From Spirochaetales bacterium (GTDB lineage Bacteria; Spirochaetota; Spirochaetia; Sphaerochaetales; Sphaerochaetaceae): a stretch of 36,896 nucleotides of DNA. Positions within the stretch are counted from its first letter, which is position 1. Every line of letters starts with the position of its first letter. Below, piece after piece: positions 1-6,755 of the stretch. The stretch lies in NCBI GenBank assembly GCA_022784805.1, contig JALFYG010000131.1, forward strand, positions 1 through 36,896, read 5' to 3'. Made by a program: the position numbers and the translations under genes. The notes beneath the pieces are model-generated. The model was given only the letters and a program-made list of their open reading frames with translations. It searched no databases and was not told the origin of the DNA.

Positions 1-56
1 GCCGCGAGACCCCCGAATTCTCTTGACTTTCCGATTTTCAAAATGGGTTTACGGAA

Positions 57-87
57 GAAAAAGGGGAGGGTATTATACCCCTCCCCC
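57..87 (-). terminator. Rho-independent terminator of the leftward accessory operon
   Basis: Read on the minus strand, GGGGAGGGGTA (86-76) pairs with TACCCTCCCC (72-63), with one bulged G and a short loop, and is followed directly by a run TTTTTC. It lies just after the last leftward gene (stop at 141-143) and is the only strong terminator I see for the whole run of overlapping genes from 4159 down. Confidence 0.8.
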
Positions 88-108
88 GTATTATACTATG
101 TATAATAC
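88..108. repeat. Inverted repeat GTATTATAC-TAT-GTATAATAC
   Basis: Perfect 9-bp arms separated by 3 nt, sitting between the last leftward gene and its terminator. All A/T except the ends, so it could be a protein site or a second weak hairpin. Function unknown. Confidence 0.5.
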
Positions 109-140
109 GAATTTTGTACATTTGTTTATTAGTTTACAAA

Positions 141-956
141 CTAATTTGAAGGTTTACAAACTTTCCTTTCTATATATGGAATGTCTTCCTCGTACCATTT
201 GTAAATATACACCCTGCCTTTTCCATCGGGTTTATTTTCCTCTATGGATTTTCTTATGGTAGCTTCGGATGTATGTTCTCCTTTAGCTGCATTATCCATA
301 CTCTTGTATAAGAGACAGTTTCCATTTTGATCTATACAGACTACACCTCTCTTCAACAATTTATTTACAAAAGTTATCCCTTTATAGTCTCCGCCATACT
401 TAGCCAATTCCAAAACCTGAGTCTTGGTAAGCCCCCAAAAATTCTTAGGCATATCGAATCCATCAATCTTTATTAGCTTACCTGCTTTGGTCTTTGCATA
501 TAATATAGTCCTTTTTGTTATATCTATGCCTTTGTTGAGTTTATTCTTCAATTTAAGGATATCTTCTTCAGATAAGACTATAGGTTTTTGGGTTTCTGTA
601 CTCTTCTGGGCCTCTTCAGTATCCATAGAGTTGACAGTCTGTTCACTTGATATAGGTTCTTTATAGAAGATTACTCTTATTGTTTTTCCTTCAATTACTT
701 TTTTGATTCCAAAATCGTTGATTGCAGGCTTAAGTTTTCTTTCTCCTCCAAGTCTCCTATATTTCGGACAATGACAGAAACCTTCACATGGCATATCCCT
801 TAATGTGCAGACTCCATCTTTTCCATATCCAAGATAATTGTACATAACACAGGTGGAACATGAAGGAATATTGGAAGAATTTTTGATGTTTGCAGCAGGA
901 TGCCTATTAAACCTTAATGGACTGTATTCTACTCTCGCAATGGATTTGAAACTCAT
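141..956 (-). CDS. Cys-cluster protein with a C-terminal NUMOD-like DNA-binding domain
   Basis: The product is 271 aa when started at the ATG at 956, whose ATGA overlaps the stop of the upstream gene. This start fits the gene spacing better than an in-frame ATG 54 nt upstream. Residues about 30-65 hold seven cysteines (CSTC, then C, C, CHC) that could bind a metal. The last 90 residues (VVCIDQNGNC, then SEATIRKSIEENKPDGKGR) look like the NUMOD1/HTH modules that accompany homing endonucleases, but no nuclease motif is visible. It is the last gene before the operon terminator. Most likely a small DNA-binding accessory protein; the exact role is unknown. Confidence 0.7.
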   Translation of the reverse strand: MSFKSIARVEYSPLRFNRHPAANIKNSSNIPSCSTCVMYNYLGYGKDGVCTLRDMPCEGFCHCPKYRRLGGERKLKPAINDFGIKKVIEGKTIRVIFYKEPISSEQTVNSMDTEEAQKSTETQKPIVLSEEDILKLKNKLNKGIDITKRTILYAKTKAGKLIKIDGFDMPKNFWGLTKTQVLELAKYGGDYKGITFVNKLLKRGVVCIDQNGNCLLYKSMDNAAKGEHTSEATIRKSIEENKPDGKGRVYIYKWYEEDIPYIERKVCKPSN

Positions 957-1147
957 GCTACGACTCCTTTTCCTTTTGTCTCTACAAAACTGGAGAGGCT
1001 CATGATACATGGAGTAGTGGAAAATACTCTGACCTCATCCTGGGAGAGACAGACACGCCTCTCCCCGTTAGTCCAATATTCACCTGAGAAATGACCTACC
1101 ATAACCCATCCTGCCTTAAGAAGAATCTCCCTGGCTTTACTGATCAT
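953..1147 (-). CDS. Small hypothetical phage protein
   Basis: The product is 64 aa and begins MISKAREILLKAGW. The start at 1147 overlaps the 3' end of the upstream gene by 11 nt, and the stop forms an ATGA junction with the next gene, so it is embedded in the coupled operon. A longer version starting at 1180 would overlap the neighbour more and is less likely. The middle (GEYWTNGERRVCLSQDEVRVF) reads like a compact beta-rich fold. I do not recognise the family. Confidence 0.65.
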   Translation of the reverse strand: MISKAREILLKAGWVMVGHFSGEYWTNGERRVCLSQDEVRVFSTTPCIMSLSSFVETKGKGVVA

Positions 1148-1457
1148 TGGAATCCTCCTCAGAGAATGGATTGGGTTCACCTACAGAATCTATTCCAAGA
1201 TAAGCCATAACGACCATTGGAACTGCAAAAGACTTTGAATTACCTAATGTAAAGATATAAATAAGACCTAAAAGGAATTTTGCAAGATTCTTATCTTTTT
1301 TCTTAGCTTTCTCATACATAGGTTTGATGTTTGAAGAAGCTATATCTTCAAACTCCTTTGGTAAATTTTCTATCTCCATTATAACCCTTAAAGCCATATC
1401 ATACGTTTCTGACATCAATTTATTTGAAAGTACATCGCGATATTCATCTAGATTCAT
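1137..1457 (-). CDS. Hypothetical phage protein with a hydrophobic C-terminal half
   Basis: The product is 106 aa from the ATG at 1457, which lies inside the end of the upstream gene and has GGAG about 10 nt before it. The N-terminal half is helical and charged. Residues about 58-85 (FLLGLIYIFTLGNSKSFAVPMVVMAYLGI) are hydrophobic enough for one or two weak membrane segments or a buried helical core. No family recognised. The tight overlaps on both sides argue that it is a real gene. Confidence 0.65.
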   Translation of the reverse strand: MNLDEYRDVLSNKLMSETYDMALRVIMEIENLPKEFEDIASSNIKPMYEKAKKKDKNLAKFLLGLIYIFTLGNSKSFAVPMVVMAYLGIDSVGEPNPFSEEDSNDQ

Positions 1458-1650
1458 TATTATTCTCCTTTGGATTGTATGGCTCTGGTTTTTCAGCCCA
1501 AGCAATCAAGTTGTCCGAGTTGAAGTCTTTTGTGACATAACCCATAGAAACTCCTATTTTGTTTCCAAATCTGTGTGTGATTAGGTATATCCCATCCTTT
1601 TTTGGCTTCTCCTGTGGGTACGGATGCCATTTGACTCTATTCTTACTCAT
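1444..1650 (-). CDS. DUF551-like small protein (copy 1)
   Basis: The product is 68 aa and starts MSKNRVKWHPYPQEKPKKDG. The pattern W-H-P-x-P-x-E-K-P, then G-x-Y-L-I-T, then W-x-x-x-P-E-P-Y is that of DUF551 proteins, which are common in phage accessory operons and have no established function. The start at 1650 makes an ATGA-type overlap with the upstream gene. A paralogue lies at 2657-2866, with two unrelated genes between them. Confidence 0.75.
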   Translation of the reverse strand: MSKNRVKWHPYPQEKPKKDGIYLITHRFGNKIGVSMGYVTKDFNSDNLIAWAEKPEPYNPKENNNESR

Positions 1651-2170
1651 CCTCAACCTCCTTTCCACAGGGGGAACCATCAAGGAATATAAAGTCTTCC
1701 AGGAGATCGTCCCAATGGGTAGTTGTCTGATTACTTCCCAAGACAACTCCATCGCCCCATATTTCAGTCACCAAGAAATAATAGCCATTTTCGCAATCCA
1801 TCAGCCAGATTCCATGATTAGACAGGAAGTAATCTTCTTTTTCTAGCCGACTTTCAACACTTAGGTATGAGTTAAAAAACTCCCGTCCATCTTGAAACTG
1901 AACATACTTCGGTTTAGGCTCTTTCTTCTTGACGATGATGCAAGTCCAACTAGAAGGAGCAGAAACAACAAATTCATTTACATAAAACGGTTGTTCTTCA
2001 TCTCCTAAATCCAATTTCTTTAAATAGCCTAAATATGCTTTGTTGTTATTCTTTGCTGCATTTAAACAGCTTGCTGGTGTGTCAGCAAAATATACTTCCT
2101 TACCAATCGCATTTTTCGCTTCTTCGCTTGTCGGATCTATGATTATGTCCTTATATGTATATTCAGCCAT
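1643..2170 (-). CDS. Hypothetical phage protein, 175 aa
   Basis: Starts MAEYTYKDIIIDPTSEEA at the ATG at 2170, which overlaps the end of the upstream gene by 8 nt and follows AAGGAGGAAAACA, a strong ribosome binding site. The sequence alternates aromatic and charged residues (WTCIIVKKKEPKPKYVQF, then GYYFLVTEIWGDG), suggesting a mixed alpha/beta fold. No cysteine cluster, membrane segment or known motif. Function unknown. Confidence 0.7.
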   Translation of the reverse strand: MAEYTYKDIIIDPTSEEAKNAIGKEVYFADTPASCLNAAKNNNKAYLGYLKKLDLGDEEQPFYVNEFVVSAPSSWTCIIVKKKEPKPKYVQFQDGREFFNSYLSVESRLEKEDYFLSNHGIWLMDCENGYYFLVTEIWGDGVVLGSNQTTTHWDDLLEDFIFLDGSPCGKEVEDE

Positions 2171-2660
2171 TGTTTTCCTCCTTAATCTTTTTCTTCCTTT
2201 CTTCCTTAACCTTATCTACGTAGAACAAATCCTCAATCCAGTATGGATATTTCCCTTTTTTCTTTAGAAATCTCTTGAGTTTTCCTTTGGGGTCATACTT
2301 CTTGAAAAACCTAAGCAATTCACATCGTCCATATTCCAAGTCCATCAAATAAAGTTCCTCATAGTGTTCCCATGCCATTTTTACATGTTCCTTATCCCAA
2401 TATCCTATCTCTTCGCCTTTAGCAATTTTCTCTTTGAGTTCTTCTTCAAGCTCTATGGCATGTTCGTATTCGGATATGATTCTATATGAGAAAGGTTCCG
2501 AAAGCACAAATTCCTGCCAATCATTCAGAAGAGCCAACATTTCTTGCGAATACGGACATCCGCACCCGTCTTCGCAATTAAACTCGTAGGGATCAATACC
2601 GCAATTACAGTCCTCATTGTTATAGCTTAGATAACAACAATCCTCGCACTTGTTCCTCAT
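2163..2660 (-). CDS. Hypothetical protein with N-terminal cysteine cluster
   Basis: The product is 165 aa. The first 40 residues contain ten cysteines (CEDCCYL, CNCG, CEDGCGCPY), a spacing suited to binding zinc or a metal cluster. The rest is helical and strongly charged (LEEELKEKIAKGEE; RFLKKKGKYPYWIEDL; KEERKKKIKEENNG). Its start overlaps the upstream DUF551-like gene by 4 nt and its stop overlaps the next gene. No family recognised. Confidence 0.7.
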   Translation of the reverse strand: MRNKCEDCCYLSYNNEDCNCGIDPYEFNCEDGCGCPYSQEMLALLNDWQEFVLSEPFSYRIISEYEHAIELEEELKEKIAKGEEIGYWDKEHVKMAWEHYEELYLMDLEYGRCELLRFFKKYDPKGKLKRFLKKKGKYPYWIEDLFYVDKVKEERKKKIKEENNG

Positions 2661-2866
2661 ATACTTTCCTCATCCTTGTAAGGTTCTGGGTTATCCATCC
2701 ATGCAGTGACATGAGCCCATTTACTTCCTCTTCCTAGTGTAAATGGGGCGTAGTGCAGGTAATGTGTAAATGGTTTTACACCAACAACTAAAGTTACTAA
2801 ATAATCACCTTCTTTTGGTGGCTTCTCCTTTGGATAAGGGTGCCATTTCACATTGATTTCATTCAT
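2657..2866 (-). CDS. DUF551-like small protein (copy 2)
   Basis: The product is 69 aa. It begins MNEINVKWHPYPKEKPPKEG and ends AWMDNPEPYKDEESI. The same W-H-P-Y-P, G-x-Y-L-V-T and W-x-x-x-P-E-P-Y landmarks as the 1444-1650 gene make the two paralogues, although they differ at many positions. The gene overlaps both neighbours. The biochemical role of the family is not established. Confidence 0.75.
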   Translation of the reverse strand: MNEINVKWHPYPKEKPPKEGDYLVTLVVGVKPFTHYLHYAPFTLGRGSKWAHVTAWMDNPEPYKDEESI

Positions 2867-3290
2867 CGCAATTCTCCTTTTCTTTTTCTGCTGTACCGCC
2901 CCAAATATTCAAAAGTTCCAATAAAAAAATGTTTGCATTGCGGAATATATCCTTACAATAAGTGTTGATATTCTTGGTTTCAGTAACCAACATTCCGTAG
3001 GAGTCAAGTTCTTCCACTATATCCTTTATTTCGCCCAATTCTTGAAGCAACCTGGACATTGCAGAAAGGACGTTCGACATGTAAGAATATTTGTTGTCTT
3101 CAAAATCGACGGTTATCGCTGTCTGTATTCCTTCCCTTATATATTTCTTGTTCTTCTTTTCAGTTAAATCTATATACAAGTGAAGATTTTTACATAAATC
3201 GCAATCTTTCACCGGTCCTTCTATATCTACCAGCTGATGTTCATCGCACTTGCCAAAAGGACATTTGTCCGGTTCGTATCTAAAATTCAT
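2859..3290 (-). CDS. Hypothetical protein with two CxxC-type pairs
   Basis: The product is 143 aa. The N-terminus carries CPFGKC and CDLC, a likely zinc knuckle, followed by a long helical region (VLSAMSRLLQELGEIKDIVE) that may form a coiled coil. The start has AGGAGG 6 nt upstream. It overlaps the DUF551-like gene by 8 nt. Not a recognised family. Confidence 0.7.
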   Translation of the reverse strand: MNFRYEPDKCPFGKCDEHQLVDIEGPVKDCDLCKNLHLYIDLTEKKNKKYIREGIQTAITVDFEDNKYSYMSNVLSAMSRLLQELGEIKDIVEELDSYGMLVTETKNINTYCKDIFRNANIFLLELLNIWGGTAEKEKENCDE

Positions 3291-3302
3291 ACTTCCTCCT
3301 TC

Positions 3303-3533
3303 CTATTCCCGTTCGTATCCCAGGAACTCGACCATATCCACGATGTTGTAGCTCTGGTGAGTCCTGCTGCACCATTGGATATCTACCTTCGGATGGTCGT
3401 CTATGACCTCTTCCCTGAACTTGCACGAGATACAGCTGTTGCACCTGAACCATGCTATGAGGGCCGGCTTGCTTATGGTATCCAACAGCGGTTTGTCTAC
3501 TATCGGCTTTGAAATGTACGTCTTTTCCTTCAT
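3303..3533 (-). CDS. Small Cys-containing hypothetical protein
   Basis: I chose the ATG at 3533 (MKEKTYISKPIVDKPLL, 76 aa) because AAAGGAGGAAGAACAAGA lies just before it. The in-frame ATG 21 nt upstream sits on the ribosome binding site itself. The product carries CNSCISC and a later single Cys. A longer overlapping frame (3280-3648, minus) is open but has no ribosome binding site and crosses two gene boundaries. Function unknown. Confidence 0.6.
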   Translation of the reverse strand: MKEKTYISKPIVDKPLLDTISKPALIAWFRCNSCISCKFREEVIDDHPKVDIQWCSRTHQSYNIVDMVEFLGYERE

Positions 3534-3550
3534 TCTTGTTCTTCCTCCTT

Positions 3551-3733
3551 TCAATCAAATAGATCACCCTGCTTCGCCCGGTTATCCAGATGCAAATAAT
3601 CTTCAAGTTCGATATCCAGCATCTTCTCCAACTTCTTCGATTCAGCAAGAACGCTTCTATCGTATCTCTTGAAGTATTCCTTCTGTTTCTGTCTTACGTT
3701 GTATGCAAGTTCGATTATTTCTCTCTCAGTCAT
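3551..3733 (-). CDS. Small helical hypothetical protein, 60 aa
   Basis: Starts MTEREIIELAYNVRQKQKEY; almost wholly charged helix, ending KQGDLFD. Its ATG overlaps the stop of the preceding 55-aa gene by 8 nt and has a GGAGG upstream, so it is translationally coupled. No family recognised. Confidence 0.6.
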   Translation of the reverse strand: MTEREIIELAYNVRQKQKEYFKRYDRSVLAESKKLEKMLDIELEDYLHLDNRAKQGDLFD

Positions 3734-3893
3734 GGTTTTCCTCCTGGTCTCTTCTTCTTTCGGCTTCGTATTCTTCTTTCATCAGCTTCACCTTGGCTCT
3801 TTCAAGAGCCTTGAGAAAACGTTCTGTCTTATCTTCGATAGATTCATACGCATTTCTGTCGTATGCGTTCTTCTGTCTTTCGTAATACGTCAT
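3726..3893 (-). CDS. Small charged hypothetical protein, 55 aa
   Basis: This short gene begins MTYYERQKNAYDRNAYES and ends RRRDQEENHD. The start shares an ATGA with the stop of the MazG-like gene, and its stop overlaps the next gene. The predicted product is one long amphipathic helix rich in Lys, Glu and Arg. The perfect fit between two coupled neighbours is the main reason to call it. Function unknown. Confidence 0.65.
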   Translation of the reverse strand: MTYYERQKNAYDRNAYESIEDKTERFLKALERAKVKLMKEEYEAERRRDQEENHD

Positions 3894-4159
3894 TCCTCCG
3901 CCTCTATCCTCTTCATCTGCCTATCCAACTTGTAGTTGATACAGTCTTCGATGTCGCATCTGTCTATCTTGGCTAGATAGATAATCTGCTCTATCATGAT
4001 CTCCACATCTGCTATCTCTTCGATGATCCCGACTGTTGTTCCCTTCCTTGCTGAGTGACTTGCTTCCACCGCTAACTCGGAACATTCCTCTGCTAACTGT
4101 CTCAACTGTTTCTTGATTCCGTAGTGGTCTGCTATCATTTGTAGTTTATCTTTTTCCAT
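3890..4159 (-). CDS. MazG-like nucleotide pyrophosphohydrolase
   Basis: The product is 89 aa. The all-alpha NTP pyrophosphatase signature is present: E24-E25-x-x-E28 in the first helix and E47-E48-x-x-D51 in the second, the metal-binding acidic residues of the MazG/MazG-like superfamily. These enzymes hydrolyse NTPs or dNTPs to the monophosphate and pyrophosphate; phage copies are thought to adjust nucleotide or alarmone pools. The start follows AAGGAGAATAATA. This is the first gene after the 2-kb repeat array, so a leftward transcript would have to pass through the array to reach it, unless a promoter lies at about 4160-4220. Confidence 0.8.
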   Translation of the reverse strand: MEKDKLQMIADHYGIKKQLRQLAEECSELAVEASHSARKGTTVGIIEEIADVEIMIEQIIYLAKIDRCDIEDCINYKLDRQMKRIEAEE

Positions 4160-4175
4160 TATTATTCTCCTTAAA

Positions 4176-4211
4176 ATTTCACTCTACAATGTAGGGCTTC
4201 TTATTTGTTCA
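4176..4211. repeat. Degenerate repeat unit outside the closing stem
   Basis: Reads as atttcactc / 9 nt / gggcttctt / 9 nt, the same 36-nt layout as the main array but weaker. It is followed by gattcaata (4212-4220), a first-box-like 9-mer that contributes to the left arm of the closing stem. Suggests that the array once reached the ribosome binding site of the MazG-like gene. Confidence 0.5.
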
Positions 4212-4242
4212 GATTCAATAGCTTAGGATAAGACGGTGGTGT

Positions 4243-6245
4243 GGTTCACTTTCCTCTGATGGGTTTCTTACCTTAAATAATTCACTTGACTACTTCGGGT
4301 TTTTTGTTGATCTTGATTCACTTACAAAACTTAGGTTTCTTATGAACTGTGGTTCACTTTTCCATGATAGATTTCTTTACTTTGAGTGGTTCACTTATTC
4401 TGGCATGAATTTTTATCCTTCTTTGATTCACTTTAGGGCTGTGGAATCATTTAAGACGAGTGACTCACTTTTATAATATGGATTTATTCACATCTTAAAT
4501 TACTTTCATCCTATAAGTTTAATAAACTAAGATGGTTCACTATGGTTTGTTTGGCTGCTTACACTTCCTGCTTCATTTTTAATTGCTGGTTTTCTTTCAA
4601 TATTTGATTCACTTTTGTAAACTGGGTTTCTCTTTTTTAATGGTTCACTATGATTTATTGGATTTCTTAACCTTCTTGATTCACTTTTACTTTTAATTTT
4701 TTATGATTGGCTCATTCCTGCAATTTATAAAACAATTCGATACGCTGATTTTCACTGTGTTTATTTTAACAACGGCACGCTTCGCTCCAATATCATACAT
4801 CTTGTTTTTGACTCACTTTTTATTTAGGGTTTCTCCAAGAATTAGATTCACTTCAATCTTAATGTTTTCTATAGTCACGATTCACTTTAACAACACGTTT
4901 TTATTCATGATATGATTCACAGTTTCAATGTGTATTCATCAATCAGCTTGGTTCACTTTACAAACTTTGGGTTTATTAATCTTTATGGTTCACTTGGAGG
5001 AAATGTTTTTATTTGTGATTGCGGTTCACTTCTTTGTCTTAAACTTCTTGATATTTTTGCTTCACTTGGCATCATTGGATTTATTCATATTTCTGGTTCA
5101 CTTCTTGAGGTTGGCTTTCTTTGCTTTTCCTAGGTTCACTTTTTTTAAATAGGTTTCTCGAACCATTTGATTCACTTGCGAGTCCGTATTAATTTACCTA
5201 GACAATTCATTTTATTTATTTGGATTACTTTTGCAGACGATCCATTTGTTATCTCTATTTTTGTAATTCTTTATGATTCACTGATAAATTGAGTATCCAT
5301 TAATACCTATGATCCACTAATGTCTGCGATTTTATTTGAACTTCTGATTCACTTGTTTTTACAGGATTTTTTCAAAACACTGATTCACTTGGCTATCTAA
5401 GTTTATTACGCTGATGATTCACTTTAAAATCTTGTATTCTTTGCTATTTGTGGTTCACTTTGCATAATTAGATTCCTTATTTTCTATAGTTCACTTTACT
5501 TTCCTAAGTCTATTTATAAAATGTAGTTCACTTCTTCATGACAGTTTTATTTTTAATCATGATTCACTCTTTAAACCCAGGTTTATGACTCGTTTTGATT
5601 CACTTCCACTATTTAAGTTTTTTAAACAGTGTAATTCACTTCTTCCTCCCTGAGTTTATATAAGAAATGGTTCACTTTGTTAATTTGGTTTTCTTAGATA
5701 TCTAGGTTCACTTTCGATAACTGTGTTTATTAGCCTGAATGATTCATTTCCTCCTTGTAGATTTATTAAACGATGTGATTCACTGTTTTTCTTTAGGTTT
5801 CTTGATGAACTTTGATTCACTTTTACCAAGTAGATTTTTTTATGTCTATAGTTCACTTCTATTTGGAGGTTTTTTCGTTTTCATGATTCACTAGGTGGGG
5901 ATGGATTTATCCAAATGGCTGATTCAATTATTTGATTTGATTTCATTTTGTATTTTGGTTCACTTCTTCTTAATAAGTTTCTAGATATGAATGATTCACT
6001 TATTTTACCAGGGTTAATTTGGGATACTGAATTCACTTGGTAGAGTTGGTTTTCTTCATGACTCAAATCCGCTTAAACATTATAAGTTTCTTTAGTGCTT
6101 TGATTCACTTGTTTTATCTGTTTTTATTTAAATCATCAATTCATTCTTATTACTTGGGTTTATTGGCATCAGCGATTCACTTTTAAACTCTAAAGTTATC
6201 ACCCACTGTAATTCACTTTGCATAATTGGTTTTATTATTTTCTAT
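4243..6245. repeat. Array of about 55 tandem 36-nt units: box A, variable 9, box B, variable 9
   Basis: Box A is GRTTCACTT and box B is about RGRTTTMTT; each is followed by 9 nt that differ from unit to unit. Most units are exactly 36 nt; others are 34-38. Example starts are 4243, 4279, 4315, 4606, 4642, 5023, 5059, 5452, 5597, 5633, 5669, 5705, 5957, 6102 and 6210. Two worn stretches (about 4710-4809 and 5204-5274) divide the array into three blocks. Boxes A and B resemble each other, so there is also an 18-nt half period. The plus strand is T-rich. No frame stays open: length changes and stops interrupt all six. The array fills nearly the whole gap between the Dam gene and the MazG-like gene. 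Confidence 0.92.
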
Positions 6246-6251
6246 AATTTT

Positions 6252-6266
6252 CCACCGTCTTATCCT
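6252..6266. repeat. Right arm of the array-flanking inverted repeat
   Basis: CCACCGTCTTATCCT, the exact reverse complement of 4225-4239. It begins 6 nt after the last 36-nt unit and ends 39 nt before the stop of the Dam gene. Confidence 0.9.
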
Positions 6267-6305
6267 TCGCTGAATTGATAAAAATCTTAATCAAACAATG
6301 TCTGA

Positions 6306-6746
6306 TTATCCTTGGAAATCCTTCATGTAGAGAGCCAATACGCTTGGGAATGGCGCCCCTACATTATGATCTCCAAACTTCACTCTTCCTTTGATGAAGA
6401 AGAGCGTCGCCTTGCCCTGCACCCAATCCCACCACCATTTCGTATCTGTACGAGCTGGCAGGAGCATGAGTACAAAACTGTTGTATTCCTTCTGCGACTC
6501 CTCATAAGCTTTCTTGACCCATGACGAGATTTCTCTTCCATAGGGAGGGTTGCACCACACCCCCCCCCTCCAAGGTTTTGAGAGTCCGTCATCCTTTGGC
6601 GTATAGTAGCTTTCACACTTCGTGTTCTCTGGCAATGCACATGCATCAAGAGAGAAGTTGAATATCGAAGAGATTCTGTCGAAAAGATATTTCGGTGTCT
6701 CTGCCACTATGTTTCCAGTAGATGTAAGACCTTTGGTCATATTCAT
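6306..6746 (-). CDS. dam: Phage DNA N6-adenine methyltransferase (Dam type)
   Basis: The product is 146 aa and matches the compact phage Dam family (PF05869 type) in length and landmarks. FSLDACALPENTKCESYYTP is the AdoMet-binding N-terminal block, and WCNPPYG (NPPY at residues 66-69) is the catalytic motif IV that flips and methylates adenine N6. The start has AGAGG 6 nt upstream and lies 9 nt after the stop of the cytosine methyltransferase remnant. It could protect phage DNA from host restriction or alter regulation; the target site cannot be read from the sequence. It ends just before the repeat array. Confidence 0.88.
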   Translation of the reverse strand: MNMTKGLTSTGNIVAETPKYLFDRISSIFNFSLDACALPENTKCESYYTPKDDGLSKPWRGGVWCNPPYGREISSWVKKAYEESQKEYNSFVLMLLPARTDTKWWWDWVQGKATLFFIKGRVKFGDHNVGAPFPSVLALYMKDFQG

Positions 6747-6755
6747 AAATACCTC

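Larger units (their letters stand above)
4213..6275. ncRNA. Candidate large RNA (or DNA element): 36-nt array closed by an inverted repeat
   Basis: The 15-mer AGGATAAGACGGTGG (4225-4239) has its exact reverse complement at 6252-6266. These flank the repeat array almost to the base: 3 nt on the left and 6 nt on the right. The pairing can continue outward past a 2x2 internal loop into GC/GC (4221-4222 with 6269-6270), and after an ATA bulge into ATTCA/TGAAT (4213-4217 with 6271-6275). A 22-bp imperfect stem with bulge and internal loop is more typical of RNA than of transposon ends, and no transposase is enclosed. The neighbouring genes run leftward, so the likely transcript is the minus strand, but a plus-strand RNA would form the same stem. 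Transcription is not shown. Confidence 0.6.

Noticed and set aside
23..262. Rightward 79-aa frame at the left edge
   Set aside because: It runs through the terminator hairpin and antisense to the last leftward gene, with no ribosome binding site.
3280..3648. Leftward 122-aa frame overlapping 3303-3533
   Set aside because: No ribosome binding site, crosses two coupled gene junctions, and is very rich in Arg/Gln as a shadow frame would be.
4703..5152. Small rightward genes inside the array (4703-4915, 4912-5133, 4928-5152)
   Set aside because: They are chance open stretches of the repeat in different frames, with no ribosome binding sites and no synonymous-site pattern.
5597..5632. Hairpin between the two variable parts within a unit
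   Set aside because: Unit 5597 pairs 8 of 9 positions with one wobble on the minus strand and 5633 partly, but about 25 other units tested by eye do not, so it is not a rule.
4243..6245. CRISPR array
   Set aside because: Constant parts are only 9 nt and drift, variable parts are 9 nt, no leader or cas gene is near, and most units alternate two different boxes.
4243..6245. Global hairpin pairing the first half of the array with the second
   Set aside because: The variable parts of the first units are not complementary to those of the last units; only the flanking arms pair.
4225..6266. Transposable element with terminal inverted repeats
   Set aside because: No transposase or other gene lies between the arms, no target-site duplication is visible, and the arms carry bulges typical of an RNA stem.
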